Positions 24,259-34,681 of a stretch of 64,000 bases of DNA are shown here, in pieces (positions within the stretch are counted from its first letter, which is position 1; each line of letters starts with the position of its first letter). Origin of the DNA: an uncultured Pseudohongiella sp. (GTDB lineage Bacteria; Pseudomonadota; Gammaproteobacteria; Pseudomonadales; Pseudohongiellaceae). The stretch spans positions 2,896,438 to 2,960,437 of the forward strand of contig OX638341.1 of assembly GCA_951812965.1 (NCBI GenBank). The letters are read 5' to 3'. The translations under genes were made by a program, and so were the position numbers. The notes beneath the pieces are model-generated. The model did no database searches and was not told the DNA's origin. It saw only the letters and a list, made by a program, of their open reading frames with translations.

Positions 24259-24939
24259 ATGGAACTTGCAAATCTCATCGACTTTCTCTTTCGCTGGATT
24301 CACTTCTTCGCGGGCGTAACCTGGATCGGACTGCTGTACTACTTCAACTTCGTACAGACCGAGTATTTCAAGGAAGCCGGCGACGCCAAGGCCAACGCCA
24401 TCGACAAGCTCGTACCGAGAGCCCTGTGGTGGTTCCGCTGGGGCGCCATGTTCACTTTCCTTTCGGGTCTGGCGCTGGCGGGCTTCATCGAGATGCAAGG
24501 CATCGGACTCAACTACTACATTTTGTTGGGGATGACGCTGGGAACCCTGATGTTCCTGAATGTCTGGCTGATCATCTGGCCGAACCAGCAGATCGTGATC
24601 GCTTCCAACCGGCAGGTGCTCGACGGCGGCGAACCGCTGGCAGAAGCCGCCGCGGCTCAGGGCAAGGCCGGATTGGCGTCGCGCTCGAACACCCTGTTTT
24701 CCCTGCCGATGCTGTTTTTCATGGGCGCCTCCGCTCATCTCGGCGGCACCGGCCGCGTTCCGATCACTTTGGAAGGCAGCGCGAGCATGATCGCCATCAT
24801 TCTTACCCTGCTGATCGTCGCCCTGCTCGAATACAACGCGATCAAGGGCAAAACCGGCCCCATCACAAGCGTCAGCGGAGTAATCCACTACGGCGTCTGG
24901 CTAACCGCGGCCCTCGTGCTTATCGTCGAGTTTCTGTAA
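24259..24939 (+). CDS. Urate hydroxylase PuuD N-terminal-domain-like membrane protein
   Basis: A 226-residue multipass membrane protein with at least five hydrophobic segments. The opening DFLFRWIHFFAGVTWIGLLYYFNFVQTEYF and the later MTLGTLMFLNVWLIIWPNQQIVIAS match the urate oxidase N-terminal (PuuD) domain. Complete PuuD proteins carry a C-terminal cytochrome c domain; it is absent here, and no purine catabolic genes are adjacent. The conserved His in RWIHFF and in IHYGVW could be metal or heme ligands, as in the family. A real role in urate oxidation is therefore uncertain. Confidence 0.75.
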   Translation: MELANLIDFLFRWIHFFAGVTWIGLLYYFNFVQTEYFKEAGDAKANAIDKLVPRALWWFRWGAMFTFLSGLALAGFIEMQGIGLNYYILLGMTLGTLMFLNVWLIIWPNQQIVIASNRQVLDGGEPLAEAAAAQGKAGLASRSNTLFSLPMLFFMGASAHLGGTGRVPITLEGSASMIAIILTLLIVALLEYNAIKGKTGPITSVSGVIHYGVWLTAALVLIVEFL

Positions 24940-25149
24940 GGGTTGCCGTAAGCCTGTGCCGGTTGGGCGTTTGCGGCGGCTTTGAAGACATGGATGTCTG
25001 AATAGAGTCGATCATCGAATTCCTGTAGGGATCGCCGTCAGCCGCTGCCGGTAGGGGGTATGCGGCGGGCGTGCGAGGCAGGACGCCGAGCCCGAAGCCT
25101 ACAGGGACGTATTTACGGCGTCCGCCGCATACCCCCTACCGGCAGCGGC
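24922..25149. repeat. Imperfect tandem duplication merging into a 28-bp inverted repeat
   Basis: A 59-base segment at 24922-24980 recurs at 25011-25069 with 46 of 59 positions identical (hand alignment, offset 89). The first copy includes the last codons and stop of the preceding gene (IVEFL-stop), and the second would read IIEFL-stop. The second copy continues into one arm of a perfect 28-bp inverted repeat, 25041-25068 against 25122-25149 (arm starts GCCGCTGCCGGTAGGGGGTA). This accounts for nearly all of the 301-bp gap before the groEL terminator. Confidence 0.8.
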
Positions 25150-25181
25150 GAGATGTCCAATACACGCACATTACGGAAATA

Positions 25182-25217
25182 AAAAGCCCGGGACGACTGA
25201 CGTCGACCCGGGCTTTT
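25182..25217 (-). terminator. Rho-independent terminator of groEL
   Basis: AAAAGCCCGGG (25182-25192) and CCCGGGCTTTT (25207-25217) form an 11-bp stem with a 14-base loop, and on the minus strand the stem is followed by a T run. It lies 24 bases past the groEL stop. Confidence 0.93.
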
Positions 25218-25240
25218 GTTTGCTCCGATTACGGACCGGC

Positions 25241-26893
<1,653 letters not shown>

Positions 26894-26931
26894 CTATGTC
26901 AGTAATTCTGCTTTGGCGTCCGGAACGCGGA

Positions 26932-27222
26932 TCAGTCCTCGATGACGCCGTAAATTTCGCTTTCGGAAAGTATCAGCAACTCTTCGTCGCCGACCTTTAT
27001 CGTATTGCTGGAGTATTTGCCGAAGACGACGGTATCGCCGACCTTGACGTCGACCGGCTGCGAGCTGCCGTCCTCTTGACGTCTGCCCGGGCCAACCGCT
27101 AGAACTTCGCCTTGCGCCGGCTTTTCCGCGGCTGAGCCGGGAAGCACGATGCCACCTGCGGTAGTGGTTTCCTCGTCGCTACGTTTAACGACGACTCGAT
27201 CTTGAAGGGGGCGGATTTTCAT
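26932..27222 (-). CDS. groS: 10 kDa co-chaperonin GroES
   Basis: A 96-residue Gro[37 protein letters not shown], with the mobile loop around residues 16-33, then GEVLAVGPG and [20 protein letters not shown]. It caps GroEL in the folding cycle. The ATG is preceded by a good ribosome-binding site (AGGAGT, 8 bases upstream). It is the first gene of the groES-groEL operon, with fxsA upstream on the same strand, as in E. coli. Confidence 0.99.
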   Translation of the reverse strand: MKIRPLQDRVVVKRSDEETTTAGGIVLPGSAAEKPAQGEVLAVGPGRRQEDGSSQPVDVKVGDTVVFGKYSSNTIKVGDEELLILSESEIYGVIED

Positions 27223-27362
27223 TTTGTTTACTCCTGATCACGCGATAGTTTATCGGAACCGCAACCGGCCCCACCCGGTTCGATTCAGAAATTTCAGTCC
27301 AATAGCAGTTTCGGGCGGATGCTCCATTGGTCCGGGGCGAGCCGCTCCGATAGCCGGGAACG

Positions 27363-27390
27363 TTTATGGGGATATTGCCGGAAAATTCAA
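27363..27390 (-). promoter_or_regulatory. Sigma-32-type heat-shock promoter of groES-groEL
   Basis: On the minus strand TTGAA (27386-27390) is followed after 14 bases by CCCCATAAA (27363-27371), close to the E. coli sigma-32 consensus TTGAA-N13-15-CCCCATTTA. Transcription would begin near 27355, leaving a leader of about 130 bases before groES. No CIRCE inverted repeat was seen. Confidence 0.8.
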
Positions 27391-27469
27391 TAGTGAATTT
27401 CAAGGCGTTTTTTCAGGAAGCGGAATATAGCACCTTTTCGCAAGCCCGACAGGCGCGAATCAGCGGATC

Positions 27470-27958
27470 TCATCGATCAGCGGAATCGTCGAGCCGTTCG
27501 GATTCAGGGGTCTTGTGCGAATACTCGCCTTCGTAGACGTTGCCCGCGTCGCCCCGGCCCTGCTTCGAATGAGTCTGAAACCCCTCCGGTCGCTTGACCT
27601 GTACGGCCCAGATTCCCCGCCCGATCAGCCAGACCGCGATGGGACCGCGCAAATGCGGGGTCAGAAAGACGAATCCCAGCGTGTCGGTGATGAATCCCGG
27701 CGTCAGCAGCAAGGCGCCGGCCGCGGCGATCAGCATGCCTTCGACAATTTCCCTGGCGGGCAATTCGCCGGTCTCCAGGCGCTTGCGGGCGCGCAACAAG
27801 GTCTGCAAACCCTGACGTTTCAAAATCTGGATGCCGACTACCGCGGTCAGGACTACCAGACCTACGGTCCACAGGCCGCCGATATACCCGGCGACTTCGA
27901 ACAGGAGCAGCATCTCCAGCAAGGGTATTGCGATGAAAAACAGCAAAAATATTCGCAA
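27470..27958 (-). CDS. fxsA: FxsA-family membrane protein
   Basis: A 162-residue inner-membrane protein with the FxsA signature: MRIFLLFFIAIPLLEMLLLFEVAGYIGG, then VLTAVVGIQILKRQGLQTL, and GMLIAAAGALLLTPGFITDTLGFVFL. It has about three or four membrane segments and a charged cytoplasmic tail. In E. coli FxsA excess blocks exclusion of phage T7 by the F plasmid; its normal role is unknown. Its position upstream of groES is conserved in many Gammaproteobacteria. It is divergent from the alkyltransferase-like gene, 21 bases apart. Confidence 0.93.
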   Translation of the reverse strand: MRIFLLFFIAIPLLEMLLLFEVAGYIGGLWTVGLVVLTAVVGIQILKRQGLQTLLRARKRLETGELPAREIVEGMLIAAAGALLLTPGFITDTLGFVFLTPHLRGPIAVWLIGRGIWAVQVKRPEGFQTHSKQGRGDAGNVYEGEYSHKTPESERLDDSADR

Positions 27959-27979
27959 GACGGTTATCCTTTAGCGGGC

Positions 27980-28285
27980 ATGAGCGTCAACCAGGAAAAA
28001 ATTTGGCATATCGTGTCCCAAATTCCGCGGGGCAAGGTCGCCACCTACGGCCAGGTAGCCGAACTTGCCGGCCTGCCCGGCCGCGCCCGGCTGGTGGGTC
28101 AAGTCCTGAGCAATCTTCCGGCCGGCTCCCTTCTGCCCTGGCATCGGGTCGTCAACAGCCGCGGACGGCTTTCCTTTCCCCAGGGGAGCGGCCGATACGC
28201 TTTCCAGCAGCAACGGCTTGAAGCCGAAGGAATCAGCTTCGAGAGCGGGCGTTTCCCGCTCCGGCGGTATCGATGGCGTATCTAG
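27980..28285 (+). CDS. Alkyltransferase-like protein (ATL)
   Basis: A 101-residue protein matching the C-terminal domain of O6-methylguanine-DNA methyltransferase: IWHIVSQIPRGKVATYGQVAELAGLPGRARLVGQVL, then PWHRVVNSRGRLSFP. The catalytic Cys of the PCHR motif is Trp here (PWHRV, Trp54), the defining feature of ATLs, which bind alkylated guanine and hand the lesion to nucleotide excision repair. The frame is open upstream to 27515 but that part overlaps fxsA antisense; the ATG at 27980 gives the family N-terminus. The stop overlaps the end of ampG. Confidence 0.92.
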   Translation: MSVNQEKIWHIVSQIPRGKVATYGQVAELAGLPGRARLVGQVLSNLPAGSLLPWHRVVNSRGRLSFPQGSGRYAFQQQRLEAEGISFESGRFPLRRYRWRI

Positions 28286-29661
28286 TCCGTTGGAGATTCG
28301 GCGGCCTCTGCTGCATTGTCCGCGCTTGCCGCGTGGATTTCGAGTAATTTCGATATCCAGATGAGAATGATCAGGGCCGGAATGACCATGAAAGTGGTGA
28401 GCACGAAAAACAGCGCCCAATTACCGCCGAAGCCGTCGACAATAGCTCCGCTGCCGGCCGCGAGCGAGGTGCGGCCGAAATTCGAGATCGAGGTCATCAA
28501 GGCGAATTGCGTGCCCGTATAAGTGCGGCTGGCGAAATAGGAGATGAAGGAAACCGCGCAAACCGCGGCAAATGCGGTGGTGAAATTGTCGACCAGCAGC
28601 GTGAGAACGAACAGCCAGGGTTCCGGACCGACTTCGGCCATCAGCGCATACAGCAGGTTGCTCGACGCCATGGCGATTCCGCCCACCAGCATGCCACGGA
28701 CAATACCGAAACGGGTATTGATGAAGGCTCCTATCAGCGAGAATACGATTGTCATCGCACCGCCGAGAAAACTGCGATACAGGGCGATTTCGTCGTTGCT
28801 GAAGCCCAGTTCGACATAGAACACCAGCGACATCCTGCCCAGCATCGCCTCGCCCAGACGGAAACAGAACAGAAACAACAGAATTCCCGAGGCCAATTGC
28901 AACCCGCAACGCCGGAAGAACTCGCCGAACGGGTCAATCAACGTTTCGCGCAACCATGGCAATCGCCTGCTTGAGTCGCCGGCCGCCGCGGCGCCGTTTT
29001 TCGTGGAAAGCGTTTCGTCGTCATCGACAGGCGGCGGCGAAAAAACGACGATCAGCATCAGCGCCAGCATGAACAGGGTCAGCAACCGGTATACTTCAGG
29101 CCAACTGAAGCCGAGCGTCTCGCCGCCGAGCACCAGGGCCAGGGTGCCGCCGATAAAGGTGAAACCGGTTTGCCAGCCGGCGCCGGCCAGGGCCGAGGCG
29201 TATGGAATCTTTTCGTTCATTTCGCTACGCGAGAACAGTTTCACGCGATAGGCGTCGATGGCCACGTCCTGGGTCGCCGAGACCGAGGAAATGCCCAGGG
29301 CGTAGAGCCCGACCAGTAACAGGTTGTCCGCCGGATTCGCACTGCTGATGAACCACATCAGCAAGATGAGCAAAGCCTGGCAAAGCAGGATCCATGATCG
29401 ATATTGCCCGAATAACCGGTACAGCAGGGGTATGCGAAACTTGTCTATCAGCGGCGCCCAGATCCAGTTGATCGCGTAAATCGTCGTCACAACGCCGATA
29501 TAGCCGATGGCGCTCCGCGACAGACCTTGTTCCTGCATCCACAAAGTCAGCACCGAGCCGTGCAATACCCAGGGAAACCCGCTGGAAATGCCGATCAGGA
29601 AAGCCACCGCGAGGCGGCGGTCGGACATGGACTTGACGAAGTGAACGGCTTGGGGCTGCAT
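28282..29661 (-). CDS. ampG: AmpG-like muropeptide permease
   Basis: A 459-residue major facilitator with about 12-14 hydrophobic segments. The start, RRLAVAFLIGISSGFPWVLHGSVLTLWMQEQGLSRSAIGYIG, is the typical AmpG entry, followed by NWIWAPLIDKFRIPLL and the DVAIDAYRV segment. AmpG imports anhydro-muropeptides released in cell-wall turnover for recycling. ampE and ampD are 5 kb to the right, so three recycling genes are in one neighbourhood though not in one operon. It overlaps the convergent ATL gene by four bases. Confidence 0.92.
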   Translation of the reverse strand: MQPQAVHFVKSMSDRRLAVAFLIGISSGFPWVLHGSVLTLWMQEQGLSRSAIGYIGVVTTIYAINWIWAPLIDKFRIPLLYRLFGQYRSWILLCQALLILLMWFISSANPADNLLLVGLYALGISSVSATQDVAIDAYRVKLFSRSEMNEKIPYASALAGAGWQTGFTFIGGTLALVLGGETLGFSWPEVYRLLTLFMLALMLIVVFSPPPVDDDETLSTKNGAAAAGDSSRRLPWLRETLIDPFGEFFRRCGLQLASGILLFLFCFRLGEAMLGRMSLVFYVELGFSNDEIALYRSFLGGAMTIVFSLIGAFINTRFGIVRGMLVGGIAMASSNLLYALMAEVGPEPWLFVLTLLVDNFTTAFAAVCAVSFISYFASRTYTGTQFALMTSISNFGRTSLAAGSGAIVDGFGGNWALFFVLTTFMVIPALIILIWISKLLEIHAASADNAAEAAESPTD

Positions 29662-29692
29662 GAAACTCCCTGGGAGGCCCCGCGACGGGGAA

Positions 29693-30178
29693 TCAGTCTC
29701 TGAAATTGACGTATTGCAAGGGAAGTTCCGGCTTGGCTTCCTTGACCAGTGCGATCACGCTTTGCAGATCGTCGCGTTTCTTGCCGGCGACGCGCACCTG
29801 GCCGCCCTGGATCGAGGCTTGCACCTTGAGTTTGGCGCTCTTGACCATCTTCACCAATTCCCTGGCCAGGTCGGATTCGATGCCCTGTCGGACCGCCAGC
29901 GCCATGGTCGCGGTCTTGCCGGTTATTTCGACGCTGCCCTCCTCGAAACTCCGGGTATCCACGCTGCGCTTGACGAGTTTGCCGCGCAGCATGTCGAGCA
30001 TCTGATGAATCTGGAACTCGGCCTCGGCCTTTACCTGGATGACGTTATCGCCCGCCATCTCGAAATTGGCGTCCACGCCCTTGAAGTCGAACCGGTTGCC
30101 GACTTCCCGATTCGCCTGGTCGAGCGCATTGGCGACTTCGTGCATGTCGACTTCGGAAACGATATCAAACGATGGCAT
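29693..30178 (-). CDS. yajQ: YajQ-family nucleotide-binding protein
   Basis: A 161-residue YajQ protein: MPSFDIVSEVDMHEVANALDQANREVGNRFDFKG at the start and KVQASIQGGQVRVAGKKRDDLQSVIALV near the end, with the usual two-domain length. Homologues bind nucleotides; in Xanthomonas and Pseudomonas a member binds cyclic di-GMP and influences gene expression. It lies 31 bases upstream of ampG on the same strand and 52 bases downstream of aceF. Confidence 0.95.
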   Translation of the reverse strand: MPSFDIVSEVDMHEVANALDQANREVGNRFDFKGVDANFEMAGDNVIQVKAEAEFQIHQMLDMLRGKLVKRSVDTRSFEEGSVEITGKTATMALAVRQGIESDLARELVKMVKSAKLKVQASIQGGQVRVAGKKRDDLQSVIALVKEAKPELPLQYVNFRD

Positions 30179-30230
30179 GGCAGGTTCCCCCGGGCGGTAA
30201 AGAAGTGCAGCAGTCTATCAAAAGGTATCG

Positions 30231-31907
30231 CTACAACAACAGTCGGCGGATATCGCCGAGCAGGGCGGCGAGATGAGTGGCGAAGCGGCCGCCGTCGACG
30301 CCGTTCACGGCCTTGTGGTCGTAGGTCAGGGTCAGGGGCAGCATGGTCCTGGGGACGAATTCGCCGTCGCGCCAGACCGGCTTGACCGCGGTGCGGGCGA
30401 CGCCGAGGATCGCGACTTCCGGGGCGTTCACGATAGGTACGAATCCCGTGCCGCCGATGGCGCCGAGGCTCGAGATCGTGAAACAGGCGCCTTGCATGTC
30501 TTCCGGCTTCAGTTTGCGTTCGCGCGCCTTGACCGAGGCTCCAGCCACCTCTTCCGCAAGTTGCCAGATGTTCTTTTGGTCGACATCGCGAATCACCGGC
30601 ACGACGAGGCCGGCTTCGGTGGCGACGGCGACGCCGATGTGAACGTATTTCTTCCTGATGGCGTATTCGCCGGAGGAATGAATCGATACGTTGAACTGGG
30701 GAAATTCCCGCAGCGTATGCGCGCAGGCCTTGAGCAGAAAAGGTAGCGGGGTAAGTTTCACGCCGCGATTCTCGGCTTCGGCCTTCAGTCCGGCGCGGAA
30801 CGCTTCGAGTTCGGTAACGTCGGCTTCCTCAAATTGCGCCACGTGGGGCACGGCGAGCCAACTGCGCTGCATGTTCGCGGCCGTCACTTTCGCCAGTTTC
30901 GAGCGCGGTTCCTGATCCACTTCACCGAATCGGGAGAAGTCGACATCGGGCACGGCTGCAGGAGCGCCCGCGGCCGAAAGAACTCCGGCAGCCGTCGGCC
31001 GGCCGAGGCTGGTCTTGACGTATTCGTGGACGTCTTCCTTGACGATGCGCCCACGTGCGCCGCTGCCATTGATCTCCGCGAGATTGACTCCGAGCTCGCG
31101 CGCCAGCTTGCGCACGGCGGGGCCGGCATACACGTTTTCGCCGGAGTCCTTGCTCGCGGCGCTTGCCGGCGGCTGCCCCGCGCCGGCCGCGACGGGGGCA
31201 GCGGGAGCCGGCGCCGCCGTTTTTTCCGCTTCGGGTTCGGGTCTGGATTCAATCGGCTTTTCCGACGGCTCGGCTGCGGTAACCGACTCTTCCTGCTCTG
31301 CGCGCAATCGCAAGACAGGCGTGCCGGTCTTCACTTGTGCGCCGATTTCGACGAGTACCGACTCGACCACGCCGGCATGAGGTGAGGGAACCTCCATCGC
31401 GGCCTTGTCGGATTCGAGCGTAAGCAGCGAATCTTCCGCGGCGATCGAGTCGCCGGCTTGCACGTGGATCTCGATTACATCGACCTCATCGTCGGTACCC
31501 AGATCGGGGATGGCGACATCGATTATTTTAGAGGCAGCCGCGGGACTCTCCGGCGGCGGCTCTACCGTGGACGAGTCCTCAGCCGGCGCCGTTTCAGGCT
31601 GTTCTTGCGCCTCCTCCCTTGCGGGCTGGGCGGATTCGGCCTCTTCCGCAGGCTCGGAAGCTGCCGTTTCGGTGATTTCCAGCGTCAGAATCTCCGCGCC
31701 CGTGGTCACCTGGTCGCCGAGATTGACAGCAATGCTCTTGACGACGCCCGCCATGGGCGCCGGAATTTCCATGGCGGCCTTTTCGCTTTCCAGCACAAGC
31801 AGGGAATCGTTTACCTCCACTACCTGGCCGACGGATACGGGAATCTCGATGACTTCCACATCGCCCGCATCGCCGAGATCCGGCACCTTGATGATTTCAG
31901 TTGCCAA
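30231..31907 (-). CDS. aceF: Dihydrolipoamide acetyltransferase (E2) of pyruvate dehydrogenase
   Basis: A 558-residue E2 with two lipoyl domains (lipoyl Lys43 in LESEKAAMEIP and Lys168 in LESDKAAMEVP) joined by Ala/Pro/Glu-rich linkers. A peripheral-subunit-binding domain follows (YAGPAVRKLARELGVNLAEINGSGARGRIVKEDV), then the catalytic domain ending in YDHKAVNGVDGGRFATHL with the HxxxDG-type active site. It transfers acetyl groups to CoA in the pyruvate dehydrogenase complex. E. coli AceF has three lipoyl domains; two are common elsewhere. It follows aceE by 44 bases. lpd is not adjacent. Confidence 0.97.
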   Translation of the reverse strand: MATEIIKVPDLGDAGDVEVIEIPVSVGQVVEVNDSLLVLESEKAAMEIPAPMAGVVKSIAVNLGDQVTTGAEILTLEITETAASEPAEEAESAQPAREEAQEQPETAPAEDSSTVEPPPESPAAASKIIDVAIPDLGTDDEVDVIEIHVQAGDSIAAEDSLLTLESDKAAMEVPSPHAGVVESVLVEIGAQVKTGTPVLRLRAEQEESVTAAEPSEKPIESRPEPEAEKTAAPAPAAPVAAGAGQPPASAASKDSGENVYAGPAVRKLARELGVNLAEINGSGARGRIVKEDVHEYVKTSLGRPTAAGVLSAAGAPAAVPDVDFSRFGEVDQEPRSKLAKVTAANMQRSWLAVPHVAQFEEADVTELEAFRAGLKAEAENRGVKLTPLPFLLKACAHTLREFPQFNVSIHSSGEYAIRKKYVHIGVAVATEAGLVVPVIRDVDQKNIWQLAEEVAGASVKARERKLKPEDMQGACFTISSLGAIGGTGFVPIVNAPEVAILGVARTAVKPVWRDGEFVPRTMLPLTLTYDHKAVNGVDGGRFATHLAALLGDIRRLLL

Positions 31908-31951
31908 TTAAGTCCGCTCCCCTTGTATCGATTCGCCTGCCACAGCCACCT

Positions 31952-34639
31952 TCACTGATTCAGCGGATTCGGCTTGCCGGCGTCCAGCCCCTTGCTTTTC
32001 ATCCATGCAGTAATTTCGGTATTGCCGACGACGCCTTTATCTCTCAATTCGGTCAGCGCCGCCAGTACAATGAAGCGGCTGTCCACTTCGAAAAACTGCC
32101 GCAGACTTTCGCGGCTGTCGCTGCGGCCAAAACCGTCGGTGCCCAATACCCGGTAGCTGTCCGGGACGAAATCGCGAATCTGGTCCGAATGCAGCTTCAT
32201 ATAGTCCGTGGCCGCGATGACCGGACCTTCACGGCCGGCAAGCTGGGCGGTTACCCAGGGCGCCTCCACTTCCGCATCCGGCGCAAGCAGCTTGCGACGG
32301 CTGACTTCCAGGGCGTTCCTGCGCAACTCGTTGAAACTGGTCACACTCCAGACATCGACCGGAATCTTGTAATCCTTGCGCAAGATCGCCGCCGCCCCAC
32401 GCACTTCGCGCAAGATCGTGCCGCTGCCCAGCAGACGCAGATGAAAATCCGCCGCGGCCTTGCCGGTGACCTTGTACTCCTCCGATGCGCCGTCCTCGAG
32501 CAGATACATGCCCTTGATGATGCCTTCCTCGCTATCCTCGATCAGTTCGGGTTGCCGGTAGTTCTCGTTCATTGTCGTGATGTAGTAGAACACCGATTCG
32601 CGTTCCTGGTACATGCGCCGCAGGCCGTCCTGGATGATAACCGCCAGTTCGCAGGCATAGGCGGGATCGTAACTGACGCAATTGGGAATCGTCGAAGCGA
32701 GCAGATGACTGTGGCCGTCCTGGTGCTGCAGACCCTCGCCATTGAGCGTGGTGCGGCCGGCAGTTGCACCGATCAGGAAGCCGCGGGCCTGACTGTCGCC
32801 AGCCGCCCAGCACAGGTCGCCGACACGCTGGAAACCGAACATCGAGTAATAGATATAAAACGGAATCAGCGGAAAATCGTTGGTGCTGTAGGAAGTCGCG
32901 GCGGCCAGCCAGGCCGAGAAGGAACCGGCTTCGGTTATGCCCTCCTCCAGCATCTGACCTTTCTTGTCCTCGTGATAGAACATCACCTGGTGAGAATCCG
33001 CCGGATCGTAAAGCTGGCCGACCGAGGAATAGATGCCCAACTGGCGGAACATGCCTTCCATGCCGAAGGTGCGCGCCTCGTCCGGGATGATCGGCACCAC
33101 GCGCTCGCCGATCTGCTTGTCCTTGCACAAATTGCTCAAGATGCGCACAAAGGCCATGGTGGTCGACAGTTCGCGTTTGCCGCTGCTTTTCAACTGGGCG
33201 TCGAATACTTTCAACCCGGGAATCTTGAGGGTTTGAGCGCTGGATCTGCGTTGCGGGACCGGACCGCCGAGGTTCTCACGCATCTTGCGGGCGTATGTCA
33301 ATTCCTGGCTGTCCTCGGGTGGGCGATAGTAAGGGACGTCCTTCAATTCCTCGTCGCTGATGGGTATGCCGAAACGGTCGCGAAATTTCTTCAGGGATTC
33401 CAGATCGAGTTTCTTCACCGAATGCGTCGCATTCTGGGCTTCCGCCGCCGCGCCGAAGGCGTAGCCTTTAACCGTCTTGGCGAGAATCACCGTGGGCTTG
33501 CCGTTGGCGCGCACCGCCCGCGAATAGGCGGCATAAACCTTGAATGGATCGTGCCCGCCCCGGTTCAGGTTCATGATGTCGTCGTCAGACAGGTGATTCA
33601 CCATTTCCAGCAATTGCGGACTCTTGCCGAAGAAATGTTCCCTGGTGTATTCGCCGCCCCGGCTGGCGTAGTTCTGAAACTCGCCGTCCACGACTTCATC
33701 CATGCGCTGTTGCAAGATGCCGTGATTGTCGGCTTGCAGAAGCGAGTCCCAGTGCCGGCCCCAGACTACCTTGATCACCTGCCAGCCCGCGCCCCGGAAC
33801 ACGGCCTCGAGTTCCTGAATGATCTTGCCGTTGCCGCGGACCGGACCGTCGAGCCGCTGCAGATTGCAGTTGATGACGAAAATCAGATTGTCGAGTTTTT
33901 CCCTGCCGGCCTTGCTGATGGCGCCAAGGGATTCGGGCTCGTCCATCTCGCCGTCACCGAGAAAGGCCCAGATCTTGCGATCGCTGGTATCGAGCAATCC
34001 CCGGCTGGTCAGGTACTTCATGATATGGGCCTGGTAGATTGCCTGAATCGGACCGAGACCCATGGATACGGTCGGGAACTGCCAGTAATCCGGCATCAGC
34101 CAGGGGTGGGGATAGGACGAAAGTCCGTTACCGTCGACTTCCCGCCTGAAGTTATCGAGCTGTTTCTCGGTGATCCGCCCTTCCAGAAAGGACCGCGCGT
34201 AAATGCCGGGCGAGGAATGACCCTGAAAGTAGATAAGGTCGCCCGGATGGTCTTCGGTGGGGCCGCGAAAAAAATAATTGAAACCGATTTCATTCAGGGT
34301 CGCGGCGCTGGCGAAGGTGGAAATATGGCCGCCGATGCTGCCGTCCCGCTGGTTTGCGCGCATGACCATAGCCAATGCGTTCCAGCGTATGATGCCGCGG
34401 ATACGCCGTTCCATGAACAGGTCGCCCGGCAGGCGATCTTCTTCATGTGGAGGGATGGTATTGCGATAGGGCGTGGTGAGGGTGGCGGCATGGCCGTTGC
34501 CGTCGCGGATCGAAATCCAGTCGGAAAGTCGTTGAATCAGGTAGTTTGCCCGCTCCGTCCCCCACTCATCGGTAACGGCTCGCAGTGCGTCCAGCCATTC
34601 CCGCGTTTCCTCCGGATTCGCGTCATTCTCCTGAATCAT
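31952..34639 (-). CDS. aceE: Pyruvate dehydrogenase E1 component (homodimeric)
   Basis: An 895-residue AceE-type E1. It has the thiamine diphosphate motif GDGEMDEPESLGAISKAGREKLDNLIFVINCNLQRLDG, and FFRGPTEDHPGDLIYFQGHSSPGIYARSFLEGR near residue 130. It decarboxylates pyruvate and loads acetyl groups onto AceF. The length matches the E. coli enzyme. It is the first gene of aceE-aceF, preceded by a 323-bp region that contains repeated CTACAA motifs, likely operator or promoter sites. There is no pdhR gene in the window. Confidence 0.98.
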   Translation of the reverse strand: MIQENDANPEETREWLDALRAVTDEWGTERANYLIQRLSDWISIRDGNGHAATLTTPYRNTIPPHEEDRLPGDLFMERRIRGIIRWNALAMVMRANQRDGSIGGHISTFASAATLNEIGFNYFFRGPTEDHPGDLIYFQGHSSPGIYARSFLEGRITEKQLDNFRREVDGNGLSSYPHPWLMPDYWQFPTVSMGLGPIQAIYQAHIMKYLTSRGLLDTSDRKIWAFLGDGEMDEPESLGAISKAGREKLDNLIFVINCNLQRLDGPVRGNGKIIQELEAVFRGAGWQVIKVVWGRHWDSLLQADNHGILQQRMDEVVDGEFQNYASRGGEYTREHFFGKSPQLLEMVNHLSDDDIMNLNRGGHDPFKVYAAYSRAVRANGKPTVILAKTVKGYAFGAAAEAQNATHSVKKLDLESLKKFRDRFGIPISDEELKDVPYYRPPEDSQELTYARKMRENLGGPVPQRRSSAQTLKIPGLKVFDAQLKSSGKRELSTTMAFVRILSNLCKDKQIGERVVPIIPDEARTFGMEGMFRQLGIYSSVGQLYDPADSHQVMFYHEDKKGQMLEEGITEAGSFSAWLAAATSYSTNDFPLIPFYIYYSMFGFQRVGDLCWAAGDSQARGFLIGATAGRTTLNGEGLQHQDGHSHLLASTIPNCVSYDPAYACELAVIIQDGLRRMYQERESVFYYITTMNENYRQPELIEDSEEGIIKGMYLLEDGASEEYKVTGKAAADFHLRLLGSGTILREVRGAAAILRKDYKIPVDVWSVTSFNELRRNALEVSRRKLLAPDAEVEAPWVTAQLAGREGPVIAATDYMKLHSDQIRDFVPDSYRVLGTDGFGRSDSRESLRQFFEVDSRFIVLAALTELRDKGVVGNTEITAWMKSKGLDAGKPNPLNQ

Positions 34640-34681
34640 AAAATTTCCTTGTATGGCCTCATTCGCTACTGGTTCGTGTAA

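Noticed and set aside
27515..27979. Long N-terminal extension of the ATL frame
   Set aside because: It is antisense to fxsA, and the ATL domain begins precisely at the ATG at 27980.
31901..34681. 926-codon open frame antisense to aceE
   Set aside because: It mirrors aceE exactly in extent. High GC and codon bias leave antisense frames open, and the translation shows no domain.
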